64,000 nucleotides of DNA from Acholeplasmataceae bacterium (GCA_007692425.1 RECG01000006.1:1-64000), one strand, 5' to 3'; positions 7,641 through 17,022 are shown, numbered from the stretch's first letter. Numbers and translations are program-made. Notes: generated by a model not told the origin, from the sequence alone.

Positions 7641-8078
7641 ATGGGTTCACCCAAAGAGGTCATCAACGAATTGTTGGTTGATGTGTTCAATCATATTTTG
7701 AGCATCGAAAATGATGTGCTGAAAAAGCGCGGCGTCAAGCTTTCGATGACCGAAGTTCATGTCTTGGAGGCCATCCGAAACACCGAGGTGCCCAACATGG
7801 GTAACGTGGCCCAGAAACTAAGGGTGACGCTAGGGACATTGACCACATCAATCAACGTGTTGGTCAAAAAGAGTTACGTGGTCAGATATCGAGACGAGAA
7901 AGATAGACGAAGGGTCTATCTGAAACTGCTCGATAGCGCACACCAGGTCTTGAAAATCCACGATGAATTCCACGATGAGATGATTGACTCGATTTTCAAA
8001 GATCTTGACTTGGAAAAAGATGAAATTCTAATGAAATCACTACAAAACATAAGCAATTACTTCAAACAACAGTATTAA
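7641..8078 (+). CDS. MarR family transcription regulator
   Basis: 145 aa. A winged-helix core with LSMTEVHVLEAI, VAQKLRVTLGTLTTSINVLVKKSYV (recognition region) and the wing RYRDEKDRRRVYLKL is a standard MarR fold, which binds DNA as a dimer. GAAAGGGG lies about 12 nt upstream of the ATG. In Firmicutes a MarR protein (FabT) represses fatty-acid synthesis and responds to acyl chains; pairing with a DegV lipid-binding protein makes a lipid-sensing role attractive, but that is inference. The gene ends at a clear terminator. Confidence 0.85.
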   Translation: MGSPKEVINELLVDVFNHILSIENDVLKKRGVKLSMTEVHVLEAIRNTEVPNMGNVAQKLRVTLGTLTTSINVLVKKSYVVRYRDEKDRRRVYLKLLDSAHQVLKIHDEFHDEMIDSIFKDLDLEKDEILMKSLQNISNYFKQQY

Positions 8079-8084
8079 TAAACG

Positions 8085-8111
8085 AACTCCGGCTTTGTCG
8101 GAGTTTTTTTT
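8085..8111 (+). terminator. Intrinsic terminator of the degV-marR unit
   Basis: AACTCCG (8085-8091), 7-nt loop, CGGAGTT (8099-8105), continued T-run. Confidence 0.85.
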
Positions 8112-8156
8112 GTAAAAAACGAGAAAAATAGCGGGGCAGATCGACGTATTTTGGTT

Positions 8157-8382
8157 TATAATGGAAACGAGTGAAAAGCCACATGTTTCGGGGGGGGGAT
8201 TTGAAATGGGCCGGGTTATTCGGTCATGCCATGTTGAACAAGAAGATCGAAAGGGTCTTTTTTTGTTGATGAATCAAAGGTTTCGATAGCACGACAGGTT
8301 GATAGTCCCCACGGTGTATTCGCTCGCACGTCAAGGCAATCTAAAGGATTCATCAATACAACAAAACAAATGGAGAATGGAA
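8157..8382 (+). promoter_or_regulatory. Leader with -10 box, G9 tract, short ORF and terminator-like hairpin
   Basis: TATAAT (8157-8162) has no good -35. A run of nine G (8190-8198) follows, then a possible 27-codon ORF (8206-8289) using the G-run as its ribosome site. Inside it, AAGATC, a GAAAG loop and GGTCTT (about 8243-8259) run into T7 (8258-8264), a weak intrinsic terminator. The main gene starts at 8383. Homopolymeric tracts in this position are known to vary in length in other bacteria; here that and attenuation are both inference. Confidence 0.45.
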
Positions 8383-10173
8383 ATGTCAAGCAAAACCCGC
8401 AAACACACCCCATGTTCCAAAGTGATCAACAAAGGCATCGCTTATGGATCGGTCGTCAATTTTGATGTCAAAACACCTGCCAAACCAATGAACGTGAAAC
8501 AAACCAACCAGTTTATCAAACAAATCAAACACATCATTGAAGATGATGTCAGACACCACCAAAACACCCACCATCGCGTGTCTCAACTCTTAACTGCTCA
8601 AACCGGCAACTTACATGCCGTTTGGATGATTGCACACAGCAAACACTTTTATACGACACTATCCGACAACTTACACCTGCACGGCATGACGCCGGTTGAA
8701 GCCTTTGATTGTGCTTTCGATGAGGTCACTGACCAATGGGATCCGCTATTCCCAATGAACGATCCCGAATGGCAGGCACACATCAGGACGACATGTCGCG
8801 CCTTTCGAAACCGCATCGGCAGGCACGTTGAAAGATATATGCTAAAACAAGCGCTTCAACACAAAAAAGCGCCGGTCGTGCTTGTGGTCAACCAATTCAA
8901 GGTTGAACATCTTTACGATCTTAAACATGTTGTCAAAGGGATTCTCGCCAAAAGAGAAGGAAACGATTCTTTTCTAGACTTTACCGTATTGAAAGCATAT
9001 GAACTGCCGATGATGGTGTGCGAACACGATCACGAAGAAGGGGTATCGATGATCATGGATGCCGATCAGGGCATTGTCATCAGCAACCCCACGACACAGG
9101 ACAAAAAGGTCTATACCGCCCGTCTTACGGAAACCCATCTTGCCGAAAATCCCACATATGACCGCGAACAACGCCAATTGAAAGTATATGCACCGATTGT
9201 TGATCAACGCCATCTCATGGCAATATCGACAAGCCCCAAGTATGATGGCGTCGCCCCATATGCTTCAGAGTTCAACTATGTCACCAAGGGGATGACGCCA
9301 TCCGTGAAGGAGCTCACACAAACGTATACAGACATGGTCAAGGCCATGAAGGGCAAAACATGCATCATCCGTATTCCTGATTTCAGACCTGATAAGCCGA
9401 CACCTTATCTGGGCTCCGGCCTATACACGGACATCCAGTCGTTTTGTGAGCATGTTGATCTATATAATGATTTCCTGACGGCGGTCGCCAACGCCTCCAG
9501 GCATGGCCAGGTCAAAATCGTCGTGCCGATGATCAGGCAACACGAAGAAGTCGGTTTTTGGCGATCCATGGTCCAAGGGGCGTTTGAGTGTGCCGGTGTT
9601 GCCGCACCCCCGCTGGGCATCATGATGGAAACCGAATCAGCCATTCAGTATCACGAAGACTATGAAGATGTTGACTTTGTCATCATTGGATTGGATGATT
9701 TCATAGAAGAGGTTGATGACGATTACAACCGTTATGACGTCGTTCCGAAACAGGTGTTTTTCACGCGATATGGCAGAGACATCAGAGATTTGCATCAACA
9801 TTTGCGTCTCAGAAACATCGAACATTATATACAAGGTAATATCTTAAGCCAACCGGAAATTCTAGACCGTATTTTGAAAATGGGTTTTCGGCATATTTGC
9901 ATACCAGCCGGCAAGATGAAAACAGTTGAGCCCGTCATTCAACAATTCGTCGAAAACAAAGGCAGATATGTCGGTGTGGCCGCACAAAGACTGGAACGAA
10001 AACAAGAAGCAGAAGAGACGAAAGACATGAGCCACCAACCGTTGAAACAGGACCTTCTGAACAAGCTGGAAAAACACAAGCAAAACCGGTCTTCACACCA
10101 TGCAATCCGAGAGACACACAAAGCAAGACAACATAAAATAACGAAAAACGCATCAAAAAGAACACCGGATTAA
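8383..10173 (+). CDS. Catalytically degenerate PTS enzyme I paralogue
   Basis: 596 aa from ATG 8383 (TGGAGAA upstream). It aligns along its length with PTS enzyme I: an N-terminal KGIAYGS segment, a swivelling domain with PVVLVVNQFK...DADQGIVISNPT, and a PEP-binding TIM barrel with ASEFNYV, IIRIPDF, VKIVVPMI, GIMMETESA and VIIGLDDF. Enzyme I moves phosphate from PEP to a His and on to HPr. Here the His of GGxTSHxAIMAR is Leu198 (codon 8974), the Arg of RTEF is Ala294 (codon 9262), and the catalytic Cys of MCGEMAGDP is Gln484 (codon 9832). The Glu of the GIMVE motif and the Asp of the GTND motif are kept. A basic tail of about 70 residues follows. Phosphotransfer seems impossible, so a regulatory or PEP-sensing role is likely. 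No HPr or EII genes are nearby. Confidence 0.75.
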   Translation: MSSKTRKHTPCSKVINKGIAYGSVVNFDVKTPAKPMNVKQTNQFIKQIKHIIEDDVRHHQNTHHRVSQLLTAQTGNLHAVWMIAHSKHFYTTLSDNLHLHGMTPVEAFDCAFDEVTDQWDPLFPMNDPEWQAHIRTTCRAFRNRIGRHVERYMLKQALQHKKAPVVLVVNQFKVEHLYDLKHVVKGILAKREGNDSFLDFTVLKAYELPMMVCEHDHEEGVSMIMDADQGIVISNPTTQDKKVYTARLTETHLAENPTYDREQRQLKVYAPIVDQRHLMAISTSPKYDGVAPYASEFNYVTKGMTPSVKELTQTYTDMVKAMKGKTCIIRIPDFRPDKPTPYLGSGLYTDIQSFCEHVDLYNDFLTAVANASRHGQVKIVVPMIRQHEEVGFWRSMVQGAFECAGVAAPPLGIMMETESAIQYHEDYEDVDFVIIGLDDFIEEVDDDYNRYDVVPKQVFFTRYGRDIRDLHQHLRLRNIEHYIQGNILSQPEILDRILKMGFRHICIPAGKMKTVEPVIQQFVENKGRYVGVAAQRLERKQEAEETKDMSHQPLKQDLLNKLEKHKQNRSSHHAIRETHKARQHKITKNASKRTPD

Positions 10174-10246
10174 AAGGTGTTTATCGCTTAAAAACGCCCA
10201 AAATAACAAAAAACACGTGTTTGTGATCTAAAAAAACCTAAAATGG

Positions 10247-10275
10247 TTGCAATGCCAACGCTTTTTTTGTATAAT
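10247..10275 (+). promoter_or_regulatory. Promoter of the ribosomal protein operon
   Basis: TTGCAA (10247-10252), 17-bp spacer, TATAAT (10270-10275), about 130 bases before rpsJ. Confidence 0.75.
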
Positions 10276-10306
10276 TAATAACGCTCGTGTATGAGCAGGC
10301 TGTGAA

Positions 10307-10360
10307 ATGGGAGGTTGCTGACACACGGATAGCCGTTGTCTACGTGTCAGGTTTTCCCAT
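10307..10360 (+). promoter_or_regulatory. rpsJ leader hairpin, probable autogenous control site
   Basis: Nested pairing: ATGGGA/TCCCAT (10307-10312, 10355-10360), CTGACAC/GTGTCAG (10318-10324, 10344-10350) and ACGG/CCGT (10325-10328, 10333-10336, tetraloop ATAG). S10-type operons are often repressed by one of their own products on the leader, so this stem is the natural target. I cannot name the binding protein. Confidence 0.55.
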
Positions 10361-10404
10361 CGAGCAAGTCTATACCCGATTATAGGCGAAAGGAGCTATG
10401 AATA

Positions 10405-10713
10405 ATGGCAAAAGATGTAATTAAAATCCGTTTGAAGGCTTACGATCACAGGTTACTCGATCAAGCAGCGAAGAAGATTGTTGACAGCGCGCTCAGAACC
10501 GGCGCTTCTGTCCAGGGGCCCATCCCGCTTCCGACCGAAAAGGAAATCTTCACCATTTTGCGTTCACCGCACGTCAACAAGGACTCACGGGAACAGTTTG
10601 AACGCAGAACACACAAGCGCTTGATTCAAATCGCGGATCCGAACCCGAAAACCATCAGTGCCTTGATGGATATTGATTTGCCATCCGGTATTGATATCGT
10701 ACTCAAAAAATAA
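10405..10713 (+). CDS. rpsJ: 30S ribosomal protein S10 (uS10)
   Basis: 102 aa, the usual length. [21 protein letters not shown] and [22 protein letters not shown] are the S10 signature; S10 sits in the 30S head and pairs with NusB in antitermination. It is the first gene of a 26-gene run with gaps mostly under 30 nt, behind its own promoter and a structured leader. GAAAGGAG lies about 10 nt before the ATG. rpsL, rpsG, fusA and tuf, which often come just before rpsJ in Firmicutes, are absent here. Confidence 0.97.
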   Translation: MAKDVIKIRLKAYDHRLLDQAAKKIVDSALRTGASVQGPIPLPTEKEIFTILRSPHVNKDSREQFERRTHKRLIQIADPNPKTISALMDIDLPSGIDIVLKK

Positions 10714-10743
10714 TCACGACAAACAAAGAAAGAGGAACTCATA

Positions 10744-11385
10744 ATGGCCAAAGGAATCTTAGGTAGAAAAATCGGCATGACGCAAATTTTCGATGAAAAT
10801 GGCGTGTTGGTGCCGGTGACCGTGGTTGATGTGGCCGATAATGTGGTGTTGCAGCAGAAAACCGTTGAAGCAGACGGATATGCAGCGACCCAGGTCGGCT
10901 TTGAAACCAAACGGGACAAATTAAGTAACAAGCCTGAACAAGGGCACGTGAAAAAAGCCAATACGGCACCTAAGCGCTTCGTTAAAGAAATCCGCTTTAA
11001 AGAAGAGCTTGATAATGAATTGGCGGATTTAGCGGTCGGTGACCTTGTCAAACACGACATGTTTGAAGTCGGCGAGATCGTCGATGTCACCGGTATCTCA
11101 AAAGGTAAGGGTTTTGCGGGGAACATCAAACGACATAACCAGCACCGCGGCCCCATGACACATGGCTCGCGATACCATCGCGGCCCGGGCTCGATGGGCG
11201 CTGTCAAAGGCAAGCTGAAAGGCAAGCCGCTGCCAGGACGGATGGGTGCTGAACAAGTCACCATCCAAAACCTGAAAATTGCAGGTGTCGATCAAGACAA
11301 CCAATTGTTGCTGATCAACGGAAGTGTGCCAGGCCCCAACAAAGGGCTGGTCATGGTCAAATCCGCTGTCAAAAGCGTGAAATAA
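10744..11385 (+). CDS. rplC: 50S ribosomal protein L3 (uL3)
   Basis: 213 aa. [15 protein letters not shown] at the start and the [15 protein letters not shown] loop are characteristic; the loop reaches toward the peptidyl transferase centre. GAAAGAGGAA lies upstream of the ATG. Second gene of the S10 run, 30 nt after rpsJ. Confidence 0.97.
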   Translation: MAKGILGRKIGMTQIFDENGVLVPVTVVDVADNVVLQQKTVEADGYAATQVGFETKRDKLSNKPEQGHVKKANTAPKRFVKEIRFKEELDNELADLAVGDLVKHDMFEVGEIVDVTGISKGKGFAGNIKRHNQHRGPMTHGSRYHRGPGSMGAVKGKLKGKPLPGRMGAEQVTIQNLKIAGVDQDNQLLLINGSVPGPNKGLVMVKSAVKSVK

Positions 11386-11397
11386 GGAGAGGACATC

Positions 11398-12027
11398 ATG
11401 CCAAAAGTCAATATTCTGAATCTAACGGGACAAAAAGTGGCTGAGTTGAACCTGTCCGATCACGTGTTCGGCATCGAGCCACATCAACAAGCACTTTATG
11501 ACGTTGTCCAAGCCCAAAGGGCGGCCATGCGTCAAGGGACACACGATGTCAAAGGTCGCAGCGACGTCAGAGGCGGCGGCAGAAGGCCCTGGCGTCAAAA
11601 AGGAACAGGCCGTGCCCGTCACGGCACCATCCGCTCACCACTATGGCGTGGCGGTGGCGTCACGTTCGGTCCCACCCCGCGCAGCTATGCTGTCAAAATG
11701 AACCAAAAAGTCAGACAGCTCGCACTACGTTCGGCACTTTCCTACCACGCCGCCAACGGACAAATGAAAGTGATAGAAGCATTGAACATCACAGAGCCCA
11801 AGACAAAGGTCTTCGGTCAGATGTTAAAGGACCTGGGCGTAGAAGGCAAGACCTTGATCATCGCCACCTCGTTTACTGATAACGACATGCTGTCAGCCAG
11901 AAACATCCCTACTGTCTCCTTCGCACAAGTCGATCACGTGAGCGTGTACGACCTTTTGAACAGCAAACAAGTCATCATGACGAAGGATGCGGTCCAAGCG
12001 CTCGAGGAGGTACTCGGCAATGACTAA
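11398..12027 (+). CDS. rplD: 50S ribosomal protein L4 (uL4)
   Basis: 209 aa. DVKGRSDVRGGGRRPWRQKG and RARHGTIRSPLWRGGG form the conserved arm that lines the exit tunnel. In gamma-proteobacteria L4 represses the S10 operon through its leader; whether it binds the leader hairpin here is unknown. The end overlaps rplW by 8 nt, suggesting translational coupling. Confidence 0.97.
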   Translation: MPKVNILNLTGQKVAELNLSDHVFGIEPHQQALYDVVQAQRAAMRQGTHDVKGRSDVRGGGRRPWRQKGTGRARHGTIRSPLWRGGGVTFGPTPRSYAVKMNQKVRQLALRSALSYHAANGQMKVIEALNITEPKTKVFGQMLKDLGVEGKTLIIATSFTDNDMLSARNIPTVSFAQVDHVSVYDLLNSKQVIMTKDAVQALEEVLGND

Positions 12028-12307
12028 TTATTACGACATCATCAAAGCACCGATTATTACCGAACAGACGACAAAATTGATCGAAAGCCAGAACAAATAC
12101 ACCTTCAAGGTGGATCGAAAAGCCAACAAGGTTGAAATCAAAAAAGCCATTGAAGCCATCTGGGAAGTCAATGTCCTGTCGGTCAACACCATGAACATGA
12201 AGCCCAAGTTCAAGAGAATGGGCAAGTACGAAGGGTATAAATCGGCCTATAAGAAGGCAGTGGTCCAACTGGCTGAAGGCCAAAAGATTGACGCCTTCAC
12301 CGTATAG
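12020..12307 (+). CDS. rplW: 50S ribosomal protein L23 (uL23)
   Basis: 95 aa from ATG 12020 (CGAGGAGG upstream; the longer frame from 11987 lies inside rplD). YYDIIKAPIITEQTTKLIE and KYTFKVDRKANKVEIKKAIE are typical. L23 lies at the tunnel exit and docks trigger factor and SRP. Confidence 0.96.
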   Translation: MTNYYDIIKAPIITEQTTKLIESQNKYTFKVDRKANKVEIKKAIEAIWEVNVLSVNTMNMKPKFKRMGKYEGYKSAYKKAVVQLAEGQKIDAFTV

Positions 12308-12333
12308 TGAAAGATTAGAGGAGGTTTAACCAA

Positions 12334-13164
12334 ATGGCGGTTAAAAAATACAAGGCGACCACCAATGCTCGTCGCAACATGAGTGTCCTGACATATGAAG
12401 AAATCACCACATCAACTCCTGAAAAATCACTACTGGAGCCACTCAAGCGTTCAGGTGGACGCAACAATCAAGGTAAAATCACCGTACGCCACATCGGTGG
12501 CGGTGCAAAAAGAAAATTTCGCATCATCGACTTCAAACGCAACAAGGATGACATCGCCGGCAAGGTCGCGACGATCGAATATGATCCTAATCGCAGCGCC
12601 AACATCGCCCTGATTCATTATGTGGATGGTGAGAAGCGATATGTACTCGCCCCCAAGGGCTTGGAAGTCGGCATGGAAATCCTTTCAGGCACACAGGTCG
12701 ACATCAAGACAGGTAATGCCATGCCCATCAGGAACATCCCGGTCGGTACAGTGGTCCACAACATCGAACTGAGTCCCGGCAAGGGCGGACAAATCGCCCG
12801 CAGCGCGGGAACTTCCGCACAACTTCTCGCACGCGAAGATAAATATGTATTGGTTCGCCTGCAATCAGGAGAAGTGCGTAAGATCTTAGGAACATGTCGC
12901 GCCACCATCGGTTCGGTCGGCAATGAATCCTGGGAGCTTGTCAACATCGGAAAAGCCGGTAGAAAACGCCACATGGGCGTCAGACCCACCGTTCGCGGCT
13001 CGGTCATGAACCCGGTTGACCACCCGCACGGCGGTGGTGAAGGCAAGGCCCCGGTCGGTAGAAAGTCACCCATGACACCGTGGGGCAAGAAAGCGCGTGG
13101 GGTGACCACCCGCAATAAGAAGAAAGCGTCTAGCGACTTGATCGTTCGTCGCCGTACGAAGTAG
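12334..13164 (+). CDS. rplB: 50S ribosomal protein L2 (uL2)
   Basis: 276 aa, full length. [19 protein letters not shown], the central RNA-binding fold and the C-terminal [10 protein letters not shown] motif (the conserved His close to the peptidyl transferase centre) are all present. TTAGAGGAGG precedes the ATG. It bridges subunit association with the neighbouring S19/L22 gene products in the usual order. Confidence 0.98.
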   Translation: MAVKKYKATTNARRNMSVLTYEEITTSTPEKSLLEPLKRSGGRNNQGKITVRHIGGGAKRKFRIIDFKRNKDDIAGKVATIEYDPNRSANIALIHYVDGEKRYVLAPKGLEVGMEILSGTQVDIKTGNAMPIRNIPVGTVVHNIELSPGKGGQIARSAGTSAQLLAREDKYVLVRLQSGEVRKILGTCRATIGSVGNESWELVNIGKAGRKRHMGVRPTVRGSVMNPVDHPHGGGEGKAPVGRKSPMTPWGKKARGVTTRNKKKASSDLIVRRRTK

Positions 13165-13174
13165 GAGGAAAACG

Positions 13175-13456
13175 ATGGCACGTTCAGTTAAAAAAGGACC
13201 GTTTTGCGATGAGCACTTGTTAAACAAGGTTCAACGCCAAAATAAAGTAAACGAAAAAAGAGTGATTCAAACGTGGTCACGCCGTTCTACGGTTTTCCCT
13301 GACTTCGTCGGACAAACGATTGCTGTTTATAACGGTAAAGAGCACGTCCCTGTTTACATTACAGAAGACATGGTTGGCCACAAGCTTGGCGAATTTGCAC
13401 CGACCCGCACCTATCGCGGACACGACAAAGGCGACAAGAAAGCCAAGAAGAAGTAA
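13175..13456 (+). CDS. rpsS: 30S ribosomal protein S19 (uS19)
   Basis: 93 aa. [30 protein letters not shown] and [15 protein letters not shown] are the family signature. S19 binds 16S rRNA in the head next to S13. GTAGGAGG lies directly upstream, 10 nt after rplB. Confidence 0.97.
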   Translation: MARSVKKGPFCDEHLLNKVQRQNKVNEKRVIQTWSRRSTVFPDFVGQTIAVYNGKEHVPVYITEDMVGHKLGEFAPTRTYRGHDKGDKKAKKK

Positions 13457-13473
13457 AGGGAGGAGAGATGACA

Positions 13474-13809
13474 ATGGAAACGAAAGCAATCGCAAAAACC
13501 ACCCGCATCGCTCCGCGTAAAGCCCGCTTGGTCATTGACCTGATCCGTGGCAAGAACATCAAAGAGGCGCAAGCCATTCTCATGTTCACACCACGTGGCG
13601 CTTCACCGATCATCATGAAAGTGTTGAACAGCGCTGTCGCCAATGCCGAACACAACAACAATGCGAACGTTGACAACCTCTATGTCAAAGAGTGCTATGT
13701 CAACGAAGGTGTACGCATCAAAAGATTGTTGCCCAGGGCCAAAGGCCGTGGCGACATCATTAAAAAGCGGACCAGCCACATCACGGTGGTTGTCGCAGAA
13801 AGAGAGTAG
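13474..13809 (+). CDS. rplV: 50S ribosomal protein L22 (uL22)
   Basis: 111 aa from ATG 13474, preferred over ATG 13468 because GGGAGGAG then stands 8 nt away instead of 2. [20 protein letters not shown] and the ending [20 protein letters not shown] mark L22; the beta-hairpin between lines the exit tunnel. Confidence 0.95.
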   Translation: METKAIAKTTRIAPRKARLVIDLIRGKNIKEAQAILMFTPRGASPIIMKVLNSAVANAEHNNNANVDNLYVKECYVNEGVRIKRLLPRAKGRGDIIKKRTSHITVVVAERE

Positions 13810-13821
13810 AGGTGAAGAAGC

Positions 13822-14559
13822 ATGGGTCAAAAAGTTAATCCGGTCGGTATGCGCATCGGTATCATCCGCAATTGGGAATCCAAATGGTACGCTGACAAGA
13901 CAGAAGTCCCCAAGTTGATCAAGGAAGATGCCGGCATCCGGTCCTATTTGAATCAGTTTTATCGCAAGGCCGCAGTTTCTCACATCGAAATCGAACGCCT
14001 TAAAGGCAAGGGCGGAAACGATCGCGTCAAGATCACCCTTCACACGGCCAAACCGGGTGTCGTGATCGGCAGAGATGCGGAAACCAAGAAAAAAGCAGTT
14101 GTCCAACTTGAGAAAATCACCAAGAAAGAAGTCATTTTCAATATTGTCGAAGTCAGACGCCCCGAACGGGTCGCCGCTTTGGTCGCGCAAAGCATCGCCG
14201 AACAACTTGAAAACCGCGCATCCTTCAGACGTGTTCAGAAAATCGCCATTCAACGCGCCCTTAAAGCAGGCGCCAAAGGTGCCAAGACCTTGGTATCGGG
14301 ACGTTTGGGCGGTGCTGAAATCGCACGTAATGAAGGCTATTCCGAAGGCCAGGTACCGCTTCACACCCTGCGTGCCGACATCGATTATGCAACAGCTGAA
14401 GCCAAGACCACCTATGGTGTGTTAGGCGTCAAAGTCTGGATCTATAACGGCGAAGTGTTGCCGGGCCAGACACGCGAAGAAAATCTAAGAAAACAAGATG
14501 AACGCGCACCGCGTCCAGAAAGACGTGGCGGTGGCGGTAGAAACAGAGGAGGCAGATAA
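13822..14559 (+). CDS. rpsC: 30S ribosomal protein S3 (uS3)
   Basis: 245 aa, slightly long. [14 protein letters not shown], a KH domain around [11 protein letters not shown], and [18 protein letters not shown] are typical; S3 forms part of the mRNA entry site. The last 25 residues are Arg/Gly/Glu-rich ([17 protein letters not shown]), an extension that probably contacts RNA. Confidence 0.97.
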   Translation: MGQKVNPVGMRIGIIRNWESKWYADKTEVPKLIKEDAGIRSYLNQFYRKAAVSHIEIERLKGKGGNDRVKITLHTAKPGVVIGRDAETKKKAVVQLEKITKKEVIFNIVEVRRPERVAALVAQSIAEQLENRASFRRVQKIAIQRALKAGAKGAKTLVSGRLGGAEIARNEGYSEGQVPLHTLRADIDYATAEAKTTYGVLGVKVWIYNGEVLPGQTREENLRKQDERAPRPERRGGGGRNRGGR

Positions 14560-14561
14560 TC

Positions 14562-14978
14562 ATGTTAATGCCTAAAAGAACCAAATTCCGTCGTCCTCAT
14601 CGCGTGAGTTACGAAGGCAAAGCCAAAGGGAAAAATGAAATTCTCAACGGCGAATGGGCCTTGGTTGCTGAAGAAGGCGCTTGGATCACCAACCGTCAGA
14701 TCGAAGCAGCCCGTATCGCGATGACCAGACACATGAAACGTGTCGGCAAGGTGTGGATCAACATTTTTCCACATCTGGCAAAGACCAAAAAACCACTTGA
14801 AGTCCGCATGGGCTCCGGTAAAGGGGCTCCCGATCATTGGGTGGCAGTTGTCAAAGTGGGCAAAATCATGTTTGAAGTCAACGGTGTTTCTGAAGCGGTC
14901 GCTATTGAAGCGCTGCGTCTGGCATCACACAAATTGCCGATCAAGACAAAGATCGTTAAAAGAGGTGAGCAGGCGTGA
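14562..14978 (+). CDS. rplP: 50S ribosomal protein L16 (uL16)
   Basis: 138 aa. Starts [14 protein letters not shown] like other Firmicutes L16, which supports ATG 14562 rather than 14568. [20 protein letters not shown] matches the arm near the A-site tRNA elbow. Its TGA overlaps the GTG of rpmC. Confidence 0.97.
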   Translation: MLMPKRTKFRRPHRVSYEGKAKGKNEILNGEWALVAEEGAWITNRQIEAARIAMTRHMKRVGKVWINIFPHLAKTKKPLEVRMGSGKGAPDHWVAVVKVGKIMFEVNGVSEAVAIEALRLASHKLPIKTKIVKRGEQA

Positions 14979-15163
14979 AAGCGGCAGATATCAGAAAGAT
15001 CAACACCAATGATCTCGAAAAAAGAATTGGCGAGCTCAAAGCTGAATTGTTCAACCTACGTTTTCAACTTGCCGTAGGACAACTTGAAAATACAGCCCGC
15101 ATCGGGCAAGTGAAGAAGACGATTGCACAGATGAAGACCATCATCAGTGAACGCGACGAATAA
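14975..15163 (+). CDS. rpmC: 50S ribosomal protein L29 (uL29)
   Basis: 62 aa from GTG 14975, coupled by a 4-nt overlap with rplP; AAAGAGGTGAG is upstream. Two helices with the [24 protein letters not shown] core. L29 sits next to L23 at the tunnel exit. Confidence 0.95.
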   Translation: MKAADIRKINTNDLEKRIGELKAELFNLRFQLAVGQLENTARIGQVKKTIAQMKTIISERDE

Positions 15164-15175
15164 GGAGGATATCAT

Positions 15176-15436
15176 ATGGAACGCAATCAAAGAAAAGTCT
15201 ACACCGGTATCGTCGTGTCCGATAAAATGGACAAGACCATCACCGTCGTTGTTGAGTCTTACAAGAAATCACCCTTATACGGCAAGCGCGTCAAAAGGAC
15301 GAAAAAATATCACGTGCATGACGAGGAAGGCTTGGCAGGTGTTGGCGACAAGGTGACCATTGCGGAAACCAGACCGTTGTCAAAAACCAAGAGATTCCGC
15401 CTCCTTTCCGTCGTCAGCAAGTCTGATTTGGTGTAG
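15176..15436 (+). CDS. rpsQ: 30S ribosomal protein S17 (uS17)
   Basis: 86 aa. [19 protein letters not shown] and [20 protein letters not shown] define this OB-fold protein, an early 16S binder. TAAGGAGG precedes the ATG. Confidence 0.97.
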   Translation: MERNQRKVYTGIVVSDKMDKTITVVVESYKKSPLYGKRVKRTKKYHVHDEEGLAGVGDKVTIAETRPLSKTKRFRLLSVVSKSDLV

Positions 15437-15449
15437 GAGGAAATAAACC

Positions 15450-15818
15450 ATGATCCAACAAGAAAGCAGATTGGCAGTCGCTGACAACAGTGGCGCCAAG
15501 GAAGTCCTTGTCATCAAGGTCTTGGGTGGAACCCGCCGCCGCTACGCCAATGTCGGTGACATTGTGGTCGCCACCGTTAAAAAGGCAACGCCGGCCGGCG
15601 TCGTCAAAAAAGGTGAAATCGTCAAAGCGGTCATTGTCCGCACCAAGCATGGACTTCGCCGTCAGGACGGCTCATACATCAAGTTTGATGAAAACGCAGC
15701 CGTCATTCTTAAAGAAGATATGAACCCGCGGGGAACCCGTATTTTCGGACCTGTGGCCAGAGAGTTGAGAGAAAAGAACTTCATGAAGATTCTGTCTCTC
15801 GCTCCTGAAGTGTTGTAA
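15450..15818 (+). CDS. rplN: 50S ribosomal protein L14 (uL14)
   Basis: 122 aa. [19 protein letters not shown] and [20 protein letters not shown] are invariant features. L14 lies at the subunit interface, where silencing factor RsfS binds in other bacteria. First gene of the spc part of the run. Confidence 0.98.
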   Translation: MIQQESRLAVADNSGAKEVLVIKVLGGTRRRYANVGDIVVATVKKATPAGVVKKGEIVKAVIVRTKHGLRRQDGSYIKFDENAAVILKEDMNPRGTRIFGPVARELREKNFMKILSLAPEVL

Positions 15819-15831
15819 GGAGGCACCGTCT

Positions 15832-16173
15832 ATGTACATCAAAGCCGGAGATACCGTCGCCATCATCGCTGGTAGCGACCAGTTCGCAACGGATAAAAAA
15901 GGCAATAAAACCCGTAAGACCGGACGCGTCCTCAAGGTATACACCAAGACCGAACGTGTCTTGGTTGAAGGCGTCAACAAGATCAAGAAGCACCAACGTC
16001 CGACACAGGCTGACGACAAGGGCGGCATCATTGAAAAGGAAGCACCGATCCATGTGTCCAACGTGGCGTTGCTTGATCCCAAGACAGGAAAACCCACCCG
16101 CGTCTATTATCAAGTGGTCGATGGCAAAAAAGTGCGATTTGCAACCAAGTCAAAGACACAAATCGACAAATAA
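15832..16173 (+). CDS. rplX: 50S ribosomal protein L24 (uL24)
   Basis: 113 aa, with a KOW motif at the start ([31 protein letters not shown]) and the usual [22 protein letters not shown]-type segment. It has a slightly long spacer before KTRKTGRVL compared with most L24. Assembly initiator of the 50S subunit. Confidence 0.96.
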   Translation: MYIKAGDTVAIIAGSDQFATDKKGNKTRKTGRVLKVYTKTERVLVEGVNKIKKHQRPTQADDKGGIIEKEAPIHVSNVALLDPKTGKPTRVYYQVVDGKKVRFATKSKTQIDK

Positions 16174-16185
16174 GGAGTTTGAACA

Positions 16186-16725
16186 ATGAGTAGAATAAAA
16201 GACAGATACGAGAACGTTGTCAAACCCGAATTGATGAAAACATTCAACTACACATCCGTCATGGAAGTGCCCAAGATTGAAAAAATCGTGGTCAACATGG
16301 GCGTGGGTGATGCCGTGTTCAATCCCAAGGTATTGGACGACGCAGTCGAAGAATTGACGGCCATCACCGGTCAAAAGCCCATTATCACGAAGGCCAAAAA
16401 GTCCATCTCAAACTTTAAGTTGAGAGAGGGCATGCCCATTGGCACCAAAGTGACATTGCGTGGTATGAGAATGTATCAGTTCCTGGATAAGTTGATCACG
16501 GTCGCCTTGCCGCGTGTCCGCGACTTCAGAGGCATTTCTGCAAACGCCTTTGACGGAAGAGGTAATTACACCGTAGGCATCAAAGAACAGATCATCTTTC
16601 CCGAAGTCAGTCTTGACAAAGTCAAGAAGGTTCGTGGGTTGGACATCGTCATTGTCACAACCGCAAAGACAGACCAAGAAGGAAGAGCCATGCTCGGCCT
16701 CCTTGGCATGCCTTTCAAAAAGTAA
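16186..16725 (+). CDS. rplE: 50S ribosomal protein L5 (uL5)
   Basis: 179 aa. [31 protein letters not shown] and [18 protein letters not shown] are the family blocks. L5 binds 5S rRNA and contacts the P-site tRNA. Confidence 0.98.
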   Translation: MSRIKDRYENVVKPELMKTFNYTSVMEVPKIEKIVVNMGVGDAVFNPKVLDDAVEELTAITGQKPIITKAKKSISNFKLREGMPIGTKVTLRGMRMYQFLDKLITVALPRVRDFRGISANAFDGRGNYTVGIKEQIIFPEVSLDKVKKVRGLDIVIVTTAKTDQEGRAMLGLLGMPFKK

Positions 16726-16736
16726 GGAGGCGTATT

Positions 16737-17006
16737 ATGGCAAAAAAATCAAAAATCATACGCGAAGCACAACGACGTGAAATCGTTGAACGTTATCGCG
16801 ACAAGGTTGCTGAATTGAGGGCGAAAGGCGATTATCAAGCATTACAAAAGCTGCCGCGCAACGCGTCAGCCACCCGCTTGCGTAATCGCGATGCCATCGA
16901 CGGCAGACCCCGCGGCTATATGCGCAAGTTCGGCTTATCACGTCTGAAGTTCCGCGAAATGGCTCATAAAGGTGAAATACCAGGCGTAAAAAAGGCAAGC
17001 TGGTAA
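16737..17006 (+). CDS. rpsN: 30S ribosomal protein S14, zinc-free long form (uS14)
   Basis: 89 aa. [20 protein letters not shown] and the end [18 protein letters not shown] are the S14 core. There is no Cys at all, so this is the long zinc-independent form; Firmicutes more often carry the 61-aa CxxC form at this place in the spc operon. TAAGGAGG precedes the ATG. Confidence 0.97.
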   Translation: MAKKSKIIREAQRREIVERYRDKVAELRAKGDYQALQKLPRNASATRLRNRDAIDGRPRGYMRKFGLSRLKFREMAHKGEIPGVKKASW

Positions 17007-17022
17007 ACGAGGAGGAAGAAAC

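Noticed and set aside
8299-8382. Upstream extension of the enzyme I paralogue to 8299
   Set aside because: No ribosome site before ATG 8299, and the extra residues do not match the family; ATG 8383 has TGGAGAA and starts just before the conserved part.
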